This document shows positions 33,868 through 41,131 of a stretch of 64,000 nt of DNA, in pieces; position 1 is the stretch's first letter; every line of letters begins with the position of its first letter. The DNA lies in NCBI RefSeq assembly GCF_029338195.1, contig NZ_CP119779.1, positions 558,001 through 622,000 of the forward strand. Direction: 5' to 3'. The position numbers were made by a program, and so were the translations under genes. The stretch comes from Haloarcula litorea. GTDB taxonomy: Archaea > Halobacteriota > Halobacteria > Halobacteriales > Haloarculaceae. The notes beneath the pieces are model-generated. The model had not been told where the DNA came from. It saw only the letters and a list, made by a program, of their open reading frames with translations, and did not search any database.

Positions 33868-34640
33868 CAGAGCGCGTCGTAGTCGTCGCCCTGCTGTTGC
33901 AGGAGGTAGTACCCCCCGCCGGCCAGCAGCAGCAGGACGACGAGCCCACCGCCGACCAGCAGCAGCGTCCGCGTCGTCTGCTGGCTCTGCTGTGCCTGTT
34001 CGGCGACGTTCTCGGCCTGCTCGGCGAGGTCGACGGCGTTCTGGAAGTTCTCGCTCTCGTAGGCCGAGACGGCGTTGTCGACGAGCCCCTCGGCCTCCTC
34101 GTTGCCGCCGGCGGCCTCGATGGCCGCCTGTGCGCTCTCGATGGCCGCGCGAGCCTCGCGGCTCTCCTGGGTGTAGTGGTGGGCGGTGTCGTTGCGGAAC
34201 TCGTTCTCGTTGTTGCCGCTGACGCGGGTCAGCGTCGCGACGGTGTACTGCTCCCGGGGCTGGTAGGTGTAGTTCTCGATCTCCGGCGTGGTGCCGACCA
34301 GTTCGACGCGCACCTGGTCGCCGTTGTTGTTGATATCCAGCCCCTGGCTGAAGTTCTGGGAGCCGTACGTCTCCTGGCTCACCTGACTGCCGGCGCGGAG
34401 CACCGTGACGGTCCAGCTGACGTTCTGCAGGTCGGTGTGGCCCGTCAGCGTCCACTGGTTGGACGTGTCGGTGAAGGGGTCGTCGACGGTGTACGTGACC
34501 GACACCTCGGAGCCGACGGCCGACTCCTCGGGGACGCCCTCGGCGGAGACGGTGAACGCCGCGGCTGTCCCGGCGGAGACGAGCAGGCCGACGACACAGA
34601 GGATCGCGAGCGCGGCCTCAGAATAGCGGGTCAAGCTCAT
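33867..34640 (-). CDS. Sec-exported membrane-anchored protein coupled to cetZ
   Basis: 257 residues. An N-terminal signal ([20 protein letters not shown]) precedes an extracellular beta-rich domain ([46 protein letters not shown]) with Asn-X-Ser/Thr sites. A helical stretch follows ([42 protein letters not shown]- or coiled-coil-like). A C-terminal membrane helix ([23 protein letters not shown]) and a short acidic cytoplasmic tail end the protein. The gene starts inside the last 23 bases of cetZ and overlaps cofC by one base. A link to CetZ or the cell surface is inferred from this coupling. Confidence 0.78.
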   Translation of the reverse strand: MSLTRYSEAALAILCVVGLLVSAGTAAAFTVSAEGVPEESAVGSEVSVTYTVDDPFTDTSNQWTLTGHTDLQNVSWTVTVLRAGSQVSQETYGSQNFSQGLDINNNGDQVRVELVGTTPEIENYTYQPREQYTVATLTRVSGNNENEFRNDTAHHYTQESREARAAIESAQAAIEAAGGNEEAEGLVDNAVSAYESENFQNAVDLAEQAENVAEQAQQSQQTTRTLLLVGGGLVVLLLLAGGGYYLLQQQGDDYDAL

Positions 34641-35802
34641 CCTCGTCGTCTTCGACCAAGTCCTGCAAATTGTCTTCGCTTTGCTCGCGGATGTCGTCGA
34701 TGTTGTCCTGGGCCTCGATGGCCACCTGCTGGAGTTCCTTGATGCGCGGGACGTTGTGGACACCGGACAGCAGGATCGAAGCGGCCACCTTCGGCGTCTG
34801 CATCGGGTAGTCGCCCCCGCGGACCTCCATCGAACCGGTCTGTTCCTCCAGCCAGTTGCGACCCTTCTCGATGCCCTTGCGGTTGAGGTGCTCTGGCGGT
34901 CCGGCCATCACCAGCAGCGCGCGCTCGGCCCCCTCGATCTCGCAGGGCAGCGTGAGCCGGCCCAGGGCGGCCTTCCGGACCAGCGACGTGATCCGGTTGG
35001 TCGTGTTGGCGGTGTCCATCCCGTCGTCCCCGCCGCCGTCGTCGCCCTTGAACCGGGAGAGGAGCCCGCCGCCGCCGGAGCTCAGTTCGACCTCCTCGGA
35101 GGCGTAGCCGACGGTCGAGACGCCGCCGCCGTCCAGCGTGTTGATGATCTCCGAGGAGTCGACGACGCTCTCGGCGATGTTGTCCCCGGCCGAGACCTCG
35201 CCGGCCCCGAAGAGGACCCCGAACCGGCGGACGATCTCCTCGTTGATGTGGTCGTAGCCGCCCTCGACGGACTCCCCGGTCTTGCGCCAGGCGTCGTTGT
35301 CGAAGACCATGAGGTTGTCCACCTCGCGGACGAACGTCTGGAACGAGCGGGCGGCGTTCAGCGTGTAGATGCCACCCTCGTCGCTGCCGGGCAGGACGCC
35401 CAGGCCGTAGACGGGTTCGGTGTAGATACGCTTGAGATGCTTCGAGATGACCGGCGAGCCGCCGGAGCCGGTCCCGCCACCGAGGCCGGCGACCACGAGG
35501 AAGGCGTCGATCTCGTGGACCGGGACGTTGTCGATAGCCCCCTGGATCTCGTCGATGTCCTCCTCGGCGATCTCCGCGCCGAGTTCGTTGTCTGCGCCCA
35601 CGCCGTGGCCCTTCACCCGGGCCTGGCCGATGAGCACGCGATTCTCCTCCGGAATGTTCTCTAGACCGAGCAGGTCGGCTTTCGCCGTGTTGACAGCGAC
35701 GGCCGAGCGGACGATCCCCGAGTTCGTCCGCTCGTCGTACTCGAGGAACTTGTCCACGATTTTGCCACCGGCCTGCCCGAAGCCGATCATCGCGAGTTTC
35801 AT
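34618..35802 (-). CDS. cetZ: CetZ tubulin/FtsZ-family cytoskeletal GTPase
   Basis: CetZ proteins control cell shape and motility in haloarchaea and are not the division FtsZ. The 394-residue protein begins KLAMIGFGQAGGKIVDKFLE. The GTP-binding T4 loop is VVAGLGGGTGSGGSPV, and NLMVFDNDAWRKTGESV is the region preceding the catalytic T7 loop. A Gly/Asp-rich loop (SSGGGGLLSRFKGDDGGGDD) interrupts the C-terminal domain, and the tail is acidic ([19 protein letters not shown]). Length and motifs match CetZ1. It heads a three-gene coupled operon; the TATA-like CGTATAAG lies about 40 nt upstream. Confidence 0.95.
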   Translation of the reverse strand: MKLAMIGFGQAGGKIVDKFLEYDERTNSGIVRSAVAVNTAKADLLGLENIPEENRVLIGQARVKGHGVGADNELGAEIAEEDIDEIQGAIDNVPVHEIDAFLVVAGLGGGTGSGGSPVISKHLKRIYTEPVYGLGVLPGSDEGGIYTLNAARSFQTFVREVDNLMVFDNDAWRKTGESVEGGYDHINEEIVRRFGVLFGAGEVSAGDNIAESVVDSSEIINTLDGGGVSTVGYASEEVELSSGGGGLLSRFKGDDGGGDDGMDTANTTNRITSLVRKAALGRLTLPCEIEGAERALLVMAGPPEHLNRKGIEKGRNWLEEQTGSMEVRGGDYPMQTPKVAASILLSGVHNVPRIKELQQVAIEAQDNIDDIREQSEDNLQDLVEDDEDELDPLF

Positions 35803-35815
35803 TATAGGTACTCCG

Positions 35816-35850
35816 CTTGAACGTCTCAAGTAGGATTGCGCGTATAAGTT
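35816..35850 (-). promoter_or_regulatory. cetZ promoter: TATA box plus short palindrome
   Basis: Reading toward cetZ, an A-run followed by CTTATACG (35842-35850) is the only TATA-like element and would place the transcription start about 15 nt before the ATG. Between it and the gene, CTTGA-ACGTC-TCAAG is a 5-bp-arm palindrome at the probable start site and could bind a regulator. Confidence 0.5.
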
Positions 35851-35953
35851 TTTTGCCCGGCTCTCAACGACGAAAGCCTCTATCAGAAACAAGAACGGAG
35901 GTCGATCGAACGCGACGGTGTCGCTGAACGGCCCGCAGGCCGGTGTTTCGCGG

Positions 35954-35988
35954 GTTCGGCGATCCGTCGCCGGGCCGGATCGCCGAAC
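35954..35988. terminator. Strong 13-bp hairpin between cetZ and the epimerase-like gene
   Basis: GTTCGGCGATCCG and CGGATCGCCGAAC are perfect 13-bp inverted arms around a 9-nt loop, the longest perfect stem noticed in the window. It lies just beyond the stop of the 36032-36934 gene and upstream of the cetZ promoter, so it may end that transcript. No T-run follows, so a protein-binding or RNA-processing site is also possible. Confidence 0.5.
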
Positions 35989-36031
35989 ACCTCGTTTCAG
36001 CGACTGATTCCTGCCTGATCTGTAATGGTCG

Positions 36032-36934
36032 TCACGAGAGACCGAGGTGCGAACGGAACGACCGCAGCGACGACGGGTCCCGGCCGAAGGCGACCACGTC
36101 GTTGTCCGCCGGCGTGTTGTCGAAGTCCAGCCCCTCGTACTGGTCGCTGCCCATCGGGAACCCCAGGCTCCCGAGGACCGTCAGTCCGACCTTCGCCAGC
36201 GGCATCGGGAGCGGGACGACGGTGATGTCCCGGCCCTCGGACTCGAAGACGAGCTCCGTCGCCTCCCTGAGCGAGTGGATCTCCGGGCCGCCGACCTCGT
36301 ACACCTGTCCGACGTGTTCCTCTCCCCCGAGCGCGTCGGCCAGCATCGGGACGAGGTCGTCGACCCAGATGAGCTGGAAGTGTGCCTTCGTGCCGCCGCC
36401 GGGCAGCGGGTACAGCGGGACGCCGGGGGCGAAGATCTGCTTGAGCCGCTTCGTGAAGTAGACGAACTCCCCGCCGTCGCCGAAGACGACCGACGGGCGG
36501 AAGATGACCCAGTCCAGCTCCGAGTTCTTCACGACCGCCTCGGCCTGCCCCTTCGCCCGGAGGTAGTGGGTCGGACCGTCGGGGTCCGCACCAAGCGCGC
36601 TCATCTGGAGGTATCGGTCGACGCCGTGTTCCTCGGCCGCCCGGACCGCGTTCTCGGTCCCGTCGAGGTGGACGCGGAAGTGCATCTCGTCGCCGCCGTC
36701 GGGCTTGAACAGCGGCGACAGCGCCGGGAGGAAGACGACCGCGTCCTTCCCTTCGAAGGCCCCTTCGATGCTGTCGTAGTCCGTCACGTCCCCCTCCTTT
36801 CGGATGACCCCAGTCGGGAGGTCCGCGTCGTGGGGGTCCCGCGACAGGGCGGTCACGTCGTGGCCGCGTTCGTCGAGTTCGCGACACAGGTTCTGTCCGA
36901 TGAAGCCGGTTCCACCGACCACGAGTGTCTCCAT
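36032..36934 (-). CDS. NAD(P)-binding atypical SDR protein (NDUFA9-like)
   Basis: 300 residues of extended/atypical short-chain dehydrogenase fold. [21 protein letters not shown] is the dinucleotide-binding motif, followed by [42 protein letters not shown] (with YxxxK), [13 protein letters not shown] and [14 protein letters not shown]. Proteins of this group include the NDUFA9 subunit of complex I and nucleotide-sugar epimerases. Haloarchaeal members are usually annotated as complex I NDUFA9-like, but a role in respiration is unproven. Single gene by spacing. Confidence 0.85.
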   Translation of the reverse strand: METLVVGGTGFIGQNLCRELDERGHDVTALSRDPHDADLPTGVIRKEGDVTDYDSIEGAFEGKDAVVFLPALSPLFKPDGGDEMHFRVHLDGTENAVRAAEEHGVDRYLQMSALGADPDGPTHYLRAKGQAEAVVKNSELDWVIFRPSVVFGDGGEFVYFTKRLKQIFAPGVPLYPLPGGGTKAHFQLIWVDDLVPMLADALGGEEHVGQVYEVGGPEIHSLREATELVFESEGRDITVVPLPMPLAKVGLTVLGSLGFPMGSDQYEGLDFDNTPADNDVVAFGRDPSSLRSFRSHLGLS

Positions 36935-37046
36935 ATCCGCCCCGTCGCCGGGAATCCCCGTAAAAGTACCCCGCAACTGGTTTGGGCGGAACGGGGCGTC
37001 GGCCGCTCTCCGGGGCGCTTACGTGTCCCCGCTCCGACCCCCGGGT

Positions 37047-37640
37047 ATGCTCGTCACGCTGGAGGGACTGGACGGCAGCGGGAAGACCACGGTCTGGGAG
37101 CGGCTCCGGGCCGACGACGCCGTCCCGAGCGACGCCGTGTTCACCAGAGAACCGACCGAGAGCTGGTACGGCGACGCCGTCCAGCGCTCCATCGACGACG
37201 ACGACGCGGACTCGCTCGCGGAGCTGTTCCTCTACACCGCCGACCACGCCGCCCATCTGTCCGACACCGTCCGGCCCGCGCTCACCGATGGGCGACTCGT
37301 CGTCTCGGATCGCTACTCGGACTCGCGGTACGCCTACCAGGGGGCGACGCTCGCCGGCACCGGCCACTTCGAGGACCCGCTGGCGTACGTCCGGGACGTG
37401 CACGCGCCCTGGACGCGCCCGCCGGACCTGACGGTGTATCTCGACCTCGATCCGGCGACGGCGGCCCGTCGCAGCGGCGCGACGAACAAGTTCGAGGCCG
37501 CCGACTACCTCGCGGGCGTGCGCGAGAACTACGAACGGCTCCTCGACGACGACCCCGACCGGTTCGTCCGGGTCGACGCCACCGACGACCCCGACGCCGT
37601 GTACGATCGGGTCCGGTCGGCCCTGCTGGACCGCCTCTAG
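37047..37640 (+). CDS. tmk: Thymidylate kinase
   Basis: Phosphorylates dTMP to dTDP for DNA synthesis. The 197-residue protein starts [20 protein letters not shown] (P-loop). Further blocks are [12 protein letters not shown] (the Arg of the DR-type loop), [27 protein letters not shown] and [13 protein letters not shown]. The length is typical of archaeal and bacterial TMPK. It is convergent with a small membrane-protein gene whose stop overlaps its last 4 bases. Confidence 0.95.
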   Translation: MLVTLEGLDGSGKTTVWERLRADDAVPSDAVFTREPTESWYGDAVQRSIDDDDADSLAELFLYTADHAAHLSDTVRPALTDGRLVVSDRYSDSRYAYQGATLAGTGHFEDPLAYVRDVHAPWTRPPDLTVYLDLDPATAARRSGATNKFEAADYLAGVRENYERLLDDDPDRFVRVDATDDPDAVYDRVRSALLDRL

Positions 37641-37954
37641 TTCGTCGAGGTCGGCAGGTCCACCTCGTCGGGAGAGGGCATCCAGACGTAGTCGAAGGTC
37701 ATCCCGATCACCAGCGGCAGGGCGACGGCGACGAACAGGAACGACACCCGGTCGAGCGTGACGAACACGCCGACGGGCACCGAGAGGATCACGCCGAGGA
37801 TCGTGAGTGCCACCGGACACAGCAGGACGGCGTACACGAGGCCGCCCCATCGGGTGTGCATCCGAACGCGGAAGAAACGGGTCATCAGAGCTGTCACGGC
37901 GCTGTTGACGAGGACCATCACGACGAGCCCCGCGACTCCGACGGCGCTGACCAT
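37637..37954 (-). CDS. Small three-helix membrane protein
   Basis: 105 residues with three hydrophobic segments: [40 protein letters not shown] and [20 protein letters not shown]. Between the first two lies a basic loop ([12 protein letters not shown]), implying the inside location of that loop. The C-terminal tail is acidic (PSPDEVDLP). No functional motif is visible. The gene overlaps tmk tail to tail and is probably transcribed alone. Confidence 0.75.
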   Translation of the reverse strand: MVSAVGVAGLVVMVLVNSAVTALMTRFFRVRMHTRWGGLVYAVLLCPVALTILGVILSVPVGVFVTLDRVSFLFVAVALPLVIGMTFDYVWMPSPDEVDLPTSTN

Positions 37955-38009
37955 AGGGGACCTAGCGCGTCGACGCTCTTTGCCGTGTCGGAACGGGTCC
38001 CGCGATCGC

Positions 38010-38240
38010 TCACTCCAGGCAGATGTAGGTGCGCGTGTCCGCGACGCCGTCGAGGTCCCGGACCCGCGTCGCCACGGACTGCATCACGTCGTAGACCTCC
38101 TGGCCCGTCGCCTCCGCGATGATGTCGTACTGGCCGGCGACGATGTGTGCCTCCGTGATACCCTCGGACTCCCGAACGGCCGTGAGCAGTTCCTCGGATT
38201 TGCCCGCGATAGTCTTTATCATGATGAACGCGGTGACCAT
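38010..38240 (-). CDS. Stand-alone RAM (Lrp/AsnC ligand-binding) domain protein
   Basis: 76 residues consisting only of the RAM domain of Lrp/AsnC regulators: TAFIMIKTIAGKSEELLTAVRE, GITEAHIVAGQYDIIAEATG and LDGVADTRTYICLE. No helix-turn-helix is present, so it cannot bind DNA alone. Such stand-alone domains bind amino acids or modify partner regulators. A close paralogue of equal length lies beyond trkA (39074-39304). Upstream, the TATA-like TTTTTGTT and a CGTGG/CCACG palindrome (38243-38261) precede the start. Confidence 0.88.
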   Translation of the reverse strand: MVTAFIMIKTIAGKSEELLTAVRESEGITEAHIVAGQYDIIAEATGQEVYDVMQSVATRVRDLDGVADTRTYICLE

Positions 38241-38350
38241 ACCGTGGTATGTGGTGCCACGTAACAAAAAGTTTCGCGGCGTCCCGCGGACGCGGTGTGA
38301 CCAACAGGGGGCGCGGGGATAACGAACCGGAGACGGCTACCGCGGGCGGG

Positions 38351-38360
38351 ATACTTTTAT
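38351..38360 (+). promoter_or_regulatory. TATA box of trkA
   Basis: ATACTTTTAT lies 26-35 nt before the trkA ATG in an otherwise GC-rich region, matching the haloarchaeal TTTTAT-type promoter core and a near-leaderless transcript. Confidence 0.6.
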
Positions 38361-38385
38361 TCGCCCCGACCGCATACGACACCGT

Positions 38386-39072
38386 ATGAGATTTGTTATC
38401 GTGGGTGCAGGACGCGTCGGACTCCGAACGGCGCGTGTCCTGCGTGAGAGCGGGCACGACGTCGTCCTCATCGAGACCGACGAGGGTGCCATCGAGCGCG
38501 CGCGCAACGCCGACTTCGAGGTGATCGAGGGCGACGGCGCGCTCGAAGAGACCCTCGAAGCGGCGGACCTCGACGAGGCCGACGCACTCGGCGCGCTCAC
38601 GGGCGACCTCAACGACAACTTCGTCGCCTGTATGGTCGCGAAAGAACACGGCTGTCGGACCGTGATGCGCATCGACGAGGACTACCGCGAGGAGATCTAC
38701 CGGCGCTACGCCAGCGAGGTCGACGAGGTCATCTACCCCGAACGACTCGGAGCCATCGCCGCCAAGAACGCCCTGCTGGGCGGGAACATCCGGGCCATCG
38801 CGGACATCGCACAGCACCTCCAGCTGGTCGAGTTCACCATCACGGAGTCCTCGCCGATGCACGGCTACACCCTCTCGGAACTGGAACTGCCCGCCGACTC
38901 GCAGCTGCTCGCACACGGGAAAGGCGAGACGGCGCTGACGATCCCCGACCCCGACGAGACGCTGGAGGTCGGCGACCACGTGGTCGTCCTCGCGGACTTC
39001 GACACGCTCTCGGACGTCCGCAGCATCGTCGCCGGCGAGTCCGGCCGCGCCACCGCACTGGGAGGTGCCTGA
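38386..39072 (+). CDS. trkA: TrkA K+ channel/transporter regulatory subunit (RCK)
   Basis: 228-residue cytoplasmic gating subunit with a TrkA-N Rossmann domain (RFVIVGAGRVGLRTARVLRE, VVLIETDEGAIERARN, ALTGDLNDNFVACMVAKE) and a TrkA-C domain (LVEFTITESSPMHGYTLSEL, LEVGDHVVVLADFDTL). It binds NAD(H) or nucleotides and controls a membrane K+ subunit, which matters in halophiles with molar internal K+. No TrkH gene is in the window, so it serves a transporter encoded elsewhere. A RAM-domain gene follows after one base, with an SD-like GGAGGTG inside the trkA end. Confidence 0.93.
   Translation: MRFVIVGAGRVGLRTARVLRESGHDVVLIETDEGAIERARNADFEVIEGDGALEETLEAADLDEADALGALTGDLNDNFVACMVAKEHGCRTVMRIDEDYREEIYRRYASEVDEVIYPERLGAIAAKNALLGGNIRAIADIAQHLQLVEFTITESSPMHGYTLSELELPADSQLLAHGKGETALTIPDPDETLEVGDHVVVLADFDTLSDVRSIVAGESGRATALGGA
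39061..39067 (+). promoter_or_regulatory. Shine-Dalgarno for the second gene of the trkA operon
   Basis: GGAGGTG overlaps the last codons of trkA and ends 6 nt before the ATG of the RAM-domain gene. Strong SD sequences are rare in this window, which fits internal operon genes needing one while leaderless first genes do not. It favours the ATG at 39074 over an in-frame GTG within the SD itself. Confidence 0.65.
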
Positions 39073-39073
39073 G

Positions 39074-39304
39074 ATGGTCACCGCCTACGTGATGGTCAAG
39101 GCCCACACCGGGGACGCCGACCGCCTGCGAGACGAGATCGAGGACGTCGACGGCGTCGTCGAGGCTCACATCGTCGCCGGCGACGTCGACCTCATCGCGA
39201 AGGTCGAGGTCGACACGCCCGCGGAGGTCAAAGACGTCGCCGCCACTCACATCCAGGACATCGAAGGCGTCGAGAGCACGCAGACGTACATCGCGATGGA
39301 CTGA
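39074..39304 (+). CDS. Stand-alone RAM (Lrp/AsnC ligand-binding) domain protein, trkA-linked
   Basis: 76 residues: TAYVMVKAHTGDADRLRDEIE, GVVEAHIVAGDVDLIAKVEV and IEGVESTQTYIAMD. It aligns along its whole length with the protein at 38010-38240 (shared EAHIVAG and TRTYI/TQTYI), so the two are paralogues flanking trkA. It has no DNA-binding domain. Cotranscription with trkA is shown by the one-base gap and the SD site inside trkA. Role as an amino-acid or effector sensor for the K+ system is inference. Confidence 0.9.
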   Translation: MVTAYVMVKAHTGDADRLRDEIEDVDGVVEAHIVAGDVDLIAKVEVDTPAEVKDVAATHIQDIEGVESTQTYIAMD

Positions 39305-39384
39305 GCGGGCACCGCCCACTTCGGGGGTGGGTCCCGCTCCCCCCACGAGAACGACGGGGCCGTCGGTCGCACGAGTCGAGACCC

Positions 39385-39897
39385 CTACAGCGGCGTCCCG
39401 CCGCGGCTCCCCTCGCTGCCACCGGTGCTCGCGGAGTCCATCAGCCCCGCGACGGTCCCGACGTAGTCGTAGCCGGGGACGATCCCCTCGACGTAGGTCC
39501 CCTCGACGTACTCGACGAAGGCCTTCGCCGCGTCGGCGGCCTCCCGCTCGCCCCCGAGGCTGAACCGGTAGGTGACGACCACGTCGTCGCCGTCCCGCGC
39601 GACCGTGTACGCGTCGAGCTCGACGGCGACGCGGGTCGACTTCGGCGCGTCTTCCAGCCGGCGCTCCAGCGTGTCGAGCCACCCCTCTCGGACGGCCTCA
39701 CCCACCTCGTCGGCCGTCGCCGCGGAGAGCGACGGGACCCGCACGGTCACCTCGTAGTCGGTCCGCCAGTCCTCGCGCTCGCTCGCGGTCACGCGGCCAT
39801 CGAACGCCGTCGTCTCCAGTTCGTAGCCGTCGCCGTCGGCGATGAATCCCTCGCGGCCGTCGAAGACGTCCGCGACGTCGGCAGGTACGTCGGTCAT
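39385..39897 (-). CDS. DUF5813-like haloarchaeal protein
   Basis: 170 residues, acidic and soluble, starting MTDVPADVADVFDGREGF. Alternating strands and helices (YELETTAFDGRVTASERED, DYEVTVRVPSLSA, RVAVELDAYTVARDGDDVVV, ADAAKAFVEYVEGTYVEG) end in a low-complexity Gly/Ser tail. I recall this as the haloarchaeal DUF5813 family; its function is unknown. The upstream side borders tRNA-like repeat sequence, and the open frame extending there is not part of the gene. Confidence 0.75.
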   Translation of the reverse strand: MTDVPADVADVFDGREGFIADGDGYELETTAFDGRVTASEREDWRTDYEVTVRVPSLSAATADEVGEAVREGWLDTLERRLEDAPKSTRVAVELDAYTVARDGDDVVVTYRFSLGGEREAADAAKAFVEYVEGTYVEGIVPGYDYVGTVAGLMDSASTGGSEGSRGGTPL

Positions 39898-39952
39898 ACG
39901 CCCTGTGTAGCCGTCTTGCGCGGAAAAGCACGTCGTTCGGTACCGTCGCGGA

Positions 39953-39975
39953 TGCGAGGGATGGGATTCGAACCC
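39953..39975 (-). repeat. Duplicated 3' end of tRNA-Leu (23 bp)
   Basis: TGCGAGGGATGGGATTCGAACCC is identical to the first 23 bases of the tRNA-Leu gene region (40061-40083), i.e. the 3' acceptor and T-arm half on the minus strand. It lies 108 bp away in direct orientation. A third partial copy (TTCGAACCCAT, 40010-40020) lies between. Such duplications mark integration of mobile elements at tRNA 3' ends; only a short remnant is left here. Confidence 0.8.
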
Positions 39976-40060
39976 GATGCAAACGCTCGCTTCGCTCGCG
40001 TTTCCGTGCTTCGAACCCATCCAGACGATTCGGCGCGGCGCGCCCTGCGCCGCGCACTCA

Positions 40061-40145
40061 TGCGAGGGATGGGATTCGAACCCATGGACCCCTACGGGAG
40101 CGGGTCTTAAGCCCACCGCCTTTGGCCAGGCTCGGCTACCCTCGC
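40061..40145 (-). tRNA. tRNA-Leu (anticodon UAA)
   Basis: Read on the minus strand, the acceptor arm GCGAGGG pairs with CCCTCGC. The anticodon loop is CTTAAGA within GGGCTTAAGACC (anticodon TAA), followed by a long class II variable arm. The T-arm is GGGTTCGAATCCC. The 85-nt length and long variable arm fit leucine. No CCA is encoded. A 23-bp duplicate of its 3' end lies just downstream. Confidence 0.95.
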
Positions 40146-40185
40146 GCACCTCCCTCTCGTCGGTCCGACGGAAAACGGGTTTCGG

Positions 40186-40527
40186 TTACCAGTCGACCGA
40201 CAGCGTCCCGTCCCCGTTCGGGTCGGGGGCGATCTCCTCGTCGGTCCGGCGGTCCACGACGTGGATGACGCCGCGGTCCTTCTTGGCCGGGCAGGCCTCT
40301 GCGGCGGCGACGTTGTGGTCCAACTCCTCCTCACCGAAGAAGTACGTCTCGGGTTTGGCGATGCCGGTGTCGAGGCTCAGCGACCAGTTCGCCGACACCT
40401 CGGCGCACTTCCCGGCCCCGAAGCACTTGTTGGCCTCGAAGATGATCTTGTAGGGCTTCTCCTCGACGGGCGGGGCGTCCTGCTCGCCGACCGTACCGGG
40501 GTCGACCGGTTCGTCCGCGTCTGCCAT
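40186..40527 (-). CDS. Single-cluster ferredoxin of the 3Fe-4S type
   Basis: 113 residues. After an acidic N-terminal tail of about 24 residues come YKIIFEANKCFGAGKCAEVS and later AAAEACPAKKDRGVIHVVD. The cysteine pattern is C-x5-C ... CP: the middle Cys of a CxxCxxC motif is replaced (Ala in CFGAGKC), as in the [3Fe-4S] ferredoxins that feed cytochromes P450 in actinobacteria. A P450 gene is present at 56597-57973, 16 kb away, so partnership is possible but unproven. Located upstream of tRNA-Leu on the same strand. Confidence 0.85.
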   Translation of the reverse strand: MADADEPVDPGTVGEQDAPPVEEKPYKIIFEANKCFGAGKCAEVSANWSLSLDTGIAKPETYFFGEEELDHNVAAAEACPAKKDRGVIHVVDRRTDEEIAPDPNGDGTLSVDW

Positions 40528-40581
40528 TACCGGGCGTTCGTGACGGGCGACCTTTCGGTTGTCGGTTCCCGCAGGGACCCG

Positions 40582-40758
40582 TCACCCGCCCCAGCCGCCG
40601 CGGACGTCGTCGCCGATTCGGGTCCGCCAGTCGTCGAACGCCCCGTCACAGTCCGGCCGGTCGTCGAGGTGGTCGACGAAGCCGGCCCCCGGCGACGCGA
40701 GTTCGGTTCCACAGAACGGGCAGGTCGTCGGATCGCTCCACTGGTGGCTCGCTCCCAT
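40582..40758 (-). CDS. Small zinc-finger protein (58 aa, DUF7501-like)
   Basis: Starts MGASHQWSDPTTCPFCGTEL. The CPFC pair with a later FVDHLDDRPDC (His, Cys) could bind one zinc ion. The C-terminal end is FDDWRTRIGDDVRGGWGG. I recall a haloarchaeal family of this length (DUF7501, not verified). Function unknown. It is upstream of the ferredoxin gene on the same strand, 54 nt away, and may be cotranscribed. Confidence 0.72.
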   Translation of the reverse strand: MGASHQWSDPTTCPFCGTELASPGAGFVDHLDDRPDCDGAFDDWRTRIGDDVRGGWGG

Positions 40759-41000
40759 ACCCGACGGTGGCCGACTGCGACGTATCAATCCTGTCGCTAG
40801 ACAATATACAGCCCCCTAACACACTATATCCACCTTATACGAATCTCTGAGATATGGATCTGTTTCACCCGGCGGCCGTTTTCACACCGCTGCGACGAGG
40901 TGTCCGCGCCTCGTCCCCGCCGACAGGCCGCTAAACAGCCTTATATTGTCGTGTCAATATTAGAAGAATCCTCTTGTACGGCGGCTGCCTCCCCTCGTGT
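40759..41000. other. AT-rich divergent intergenic region
   Basis: No convincing gene. It holds several AT-rich stretches (CAATATACA, CACTATATCC, CTTATACG, TTATATTG), unusual for this chromosome, that probably provide promoters for the divergent small zinc proteins. A 26-codon frame from 40854 is present but unsupported. Confidence 0.5.
40943..40960. promoter_or_regulatory. ATATTG/CAATAT palindrome in the promoter of the zinc-ribbon gene
   Basis: ATATTG-TCGTGT-CAATAT is a perfect 6-bp inverted repeat overlapping the best TATA-like sequence upstream of the 41001 gene. It may be an operator. The start codon is about 40 nt further on, giving a short leader. Confidence 0.45.
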
Positions 41001-41129
41001 ATGGCAACGAACCAACAGAGCGGTCCGGTAACGTACACCTGTCGGCGCTGCGGGCACTCACTGACGGTCACCGTCGGCTCGTGGAGCTGTCCCGACTGCG
41101 GGTACGCTCCGCGTCACGGGGCGGACTGA
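41001..41129 (+). CDS. Rubrerythrin-like zinc-ribbon small protein (42 aa)
   Basis: Encodes MATNQQSGPVTYTCRRCGHS and then WSCPDCGYAPRHGAD: two CxxC pairs 18 residues apart, the knuckle arrangement of a rubredoxin/rubrerythrin-type metal site. Proteins of this size and pattern are numerous in haloarchaea, with unknown roles. It is divergent from the DUF7501-like gene and preceded by a palindromic AT-rich promoter. Confidence 0.72.
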   Translation: MATNQQSGPVTYTCRRCGHSLTVTVGSWSCPDCGYAPRHGAD

Positions 41130-41131
41130 GC

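Noticed and set aside
39953-40020. A second tRNA gene beside tRNA-Leu
   Set aside because: Only the 3' acceptor and T-arm half is present; no anticodon arm or 5' acceptor strand is found.
40854-40934. A 26-codon frame from an ATG after a TATA-like CTTATACG
   Set aside because: The predicted peptide has an ordinary Arg/Pro composition and no family features. It lies in promoter-like sequence; support is too weak.
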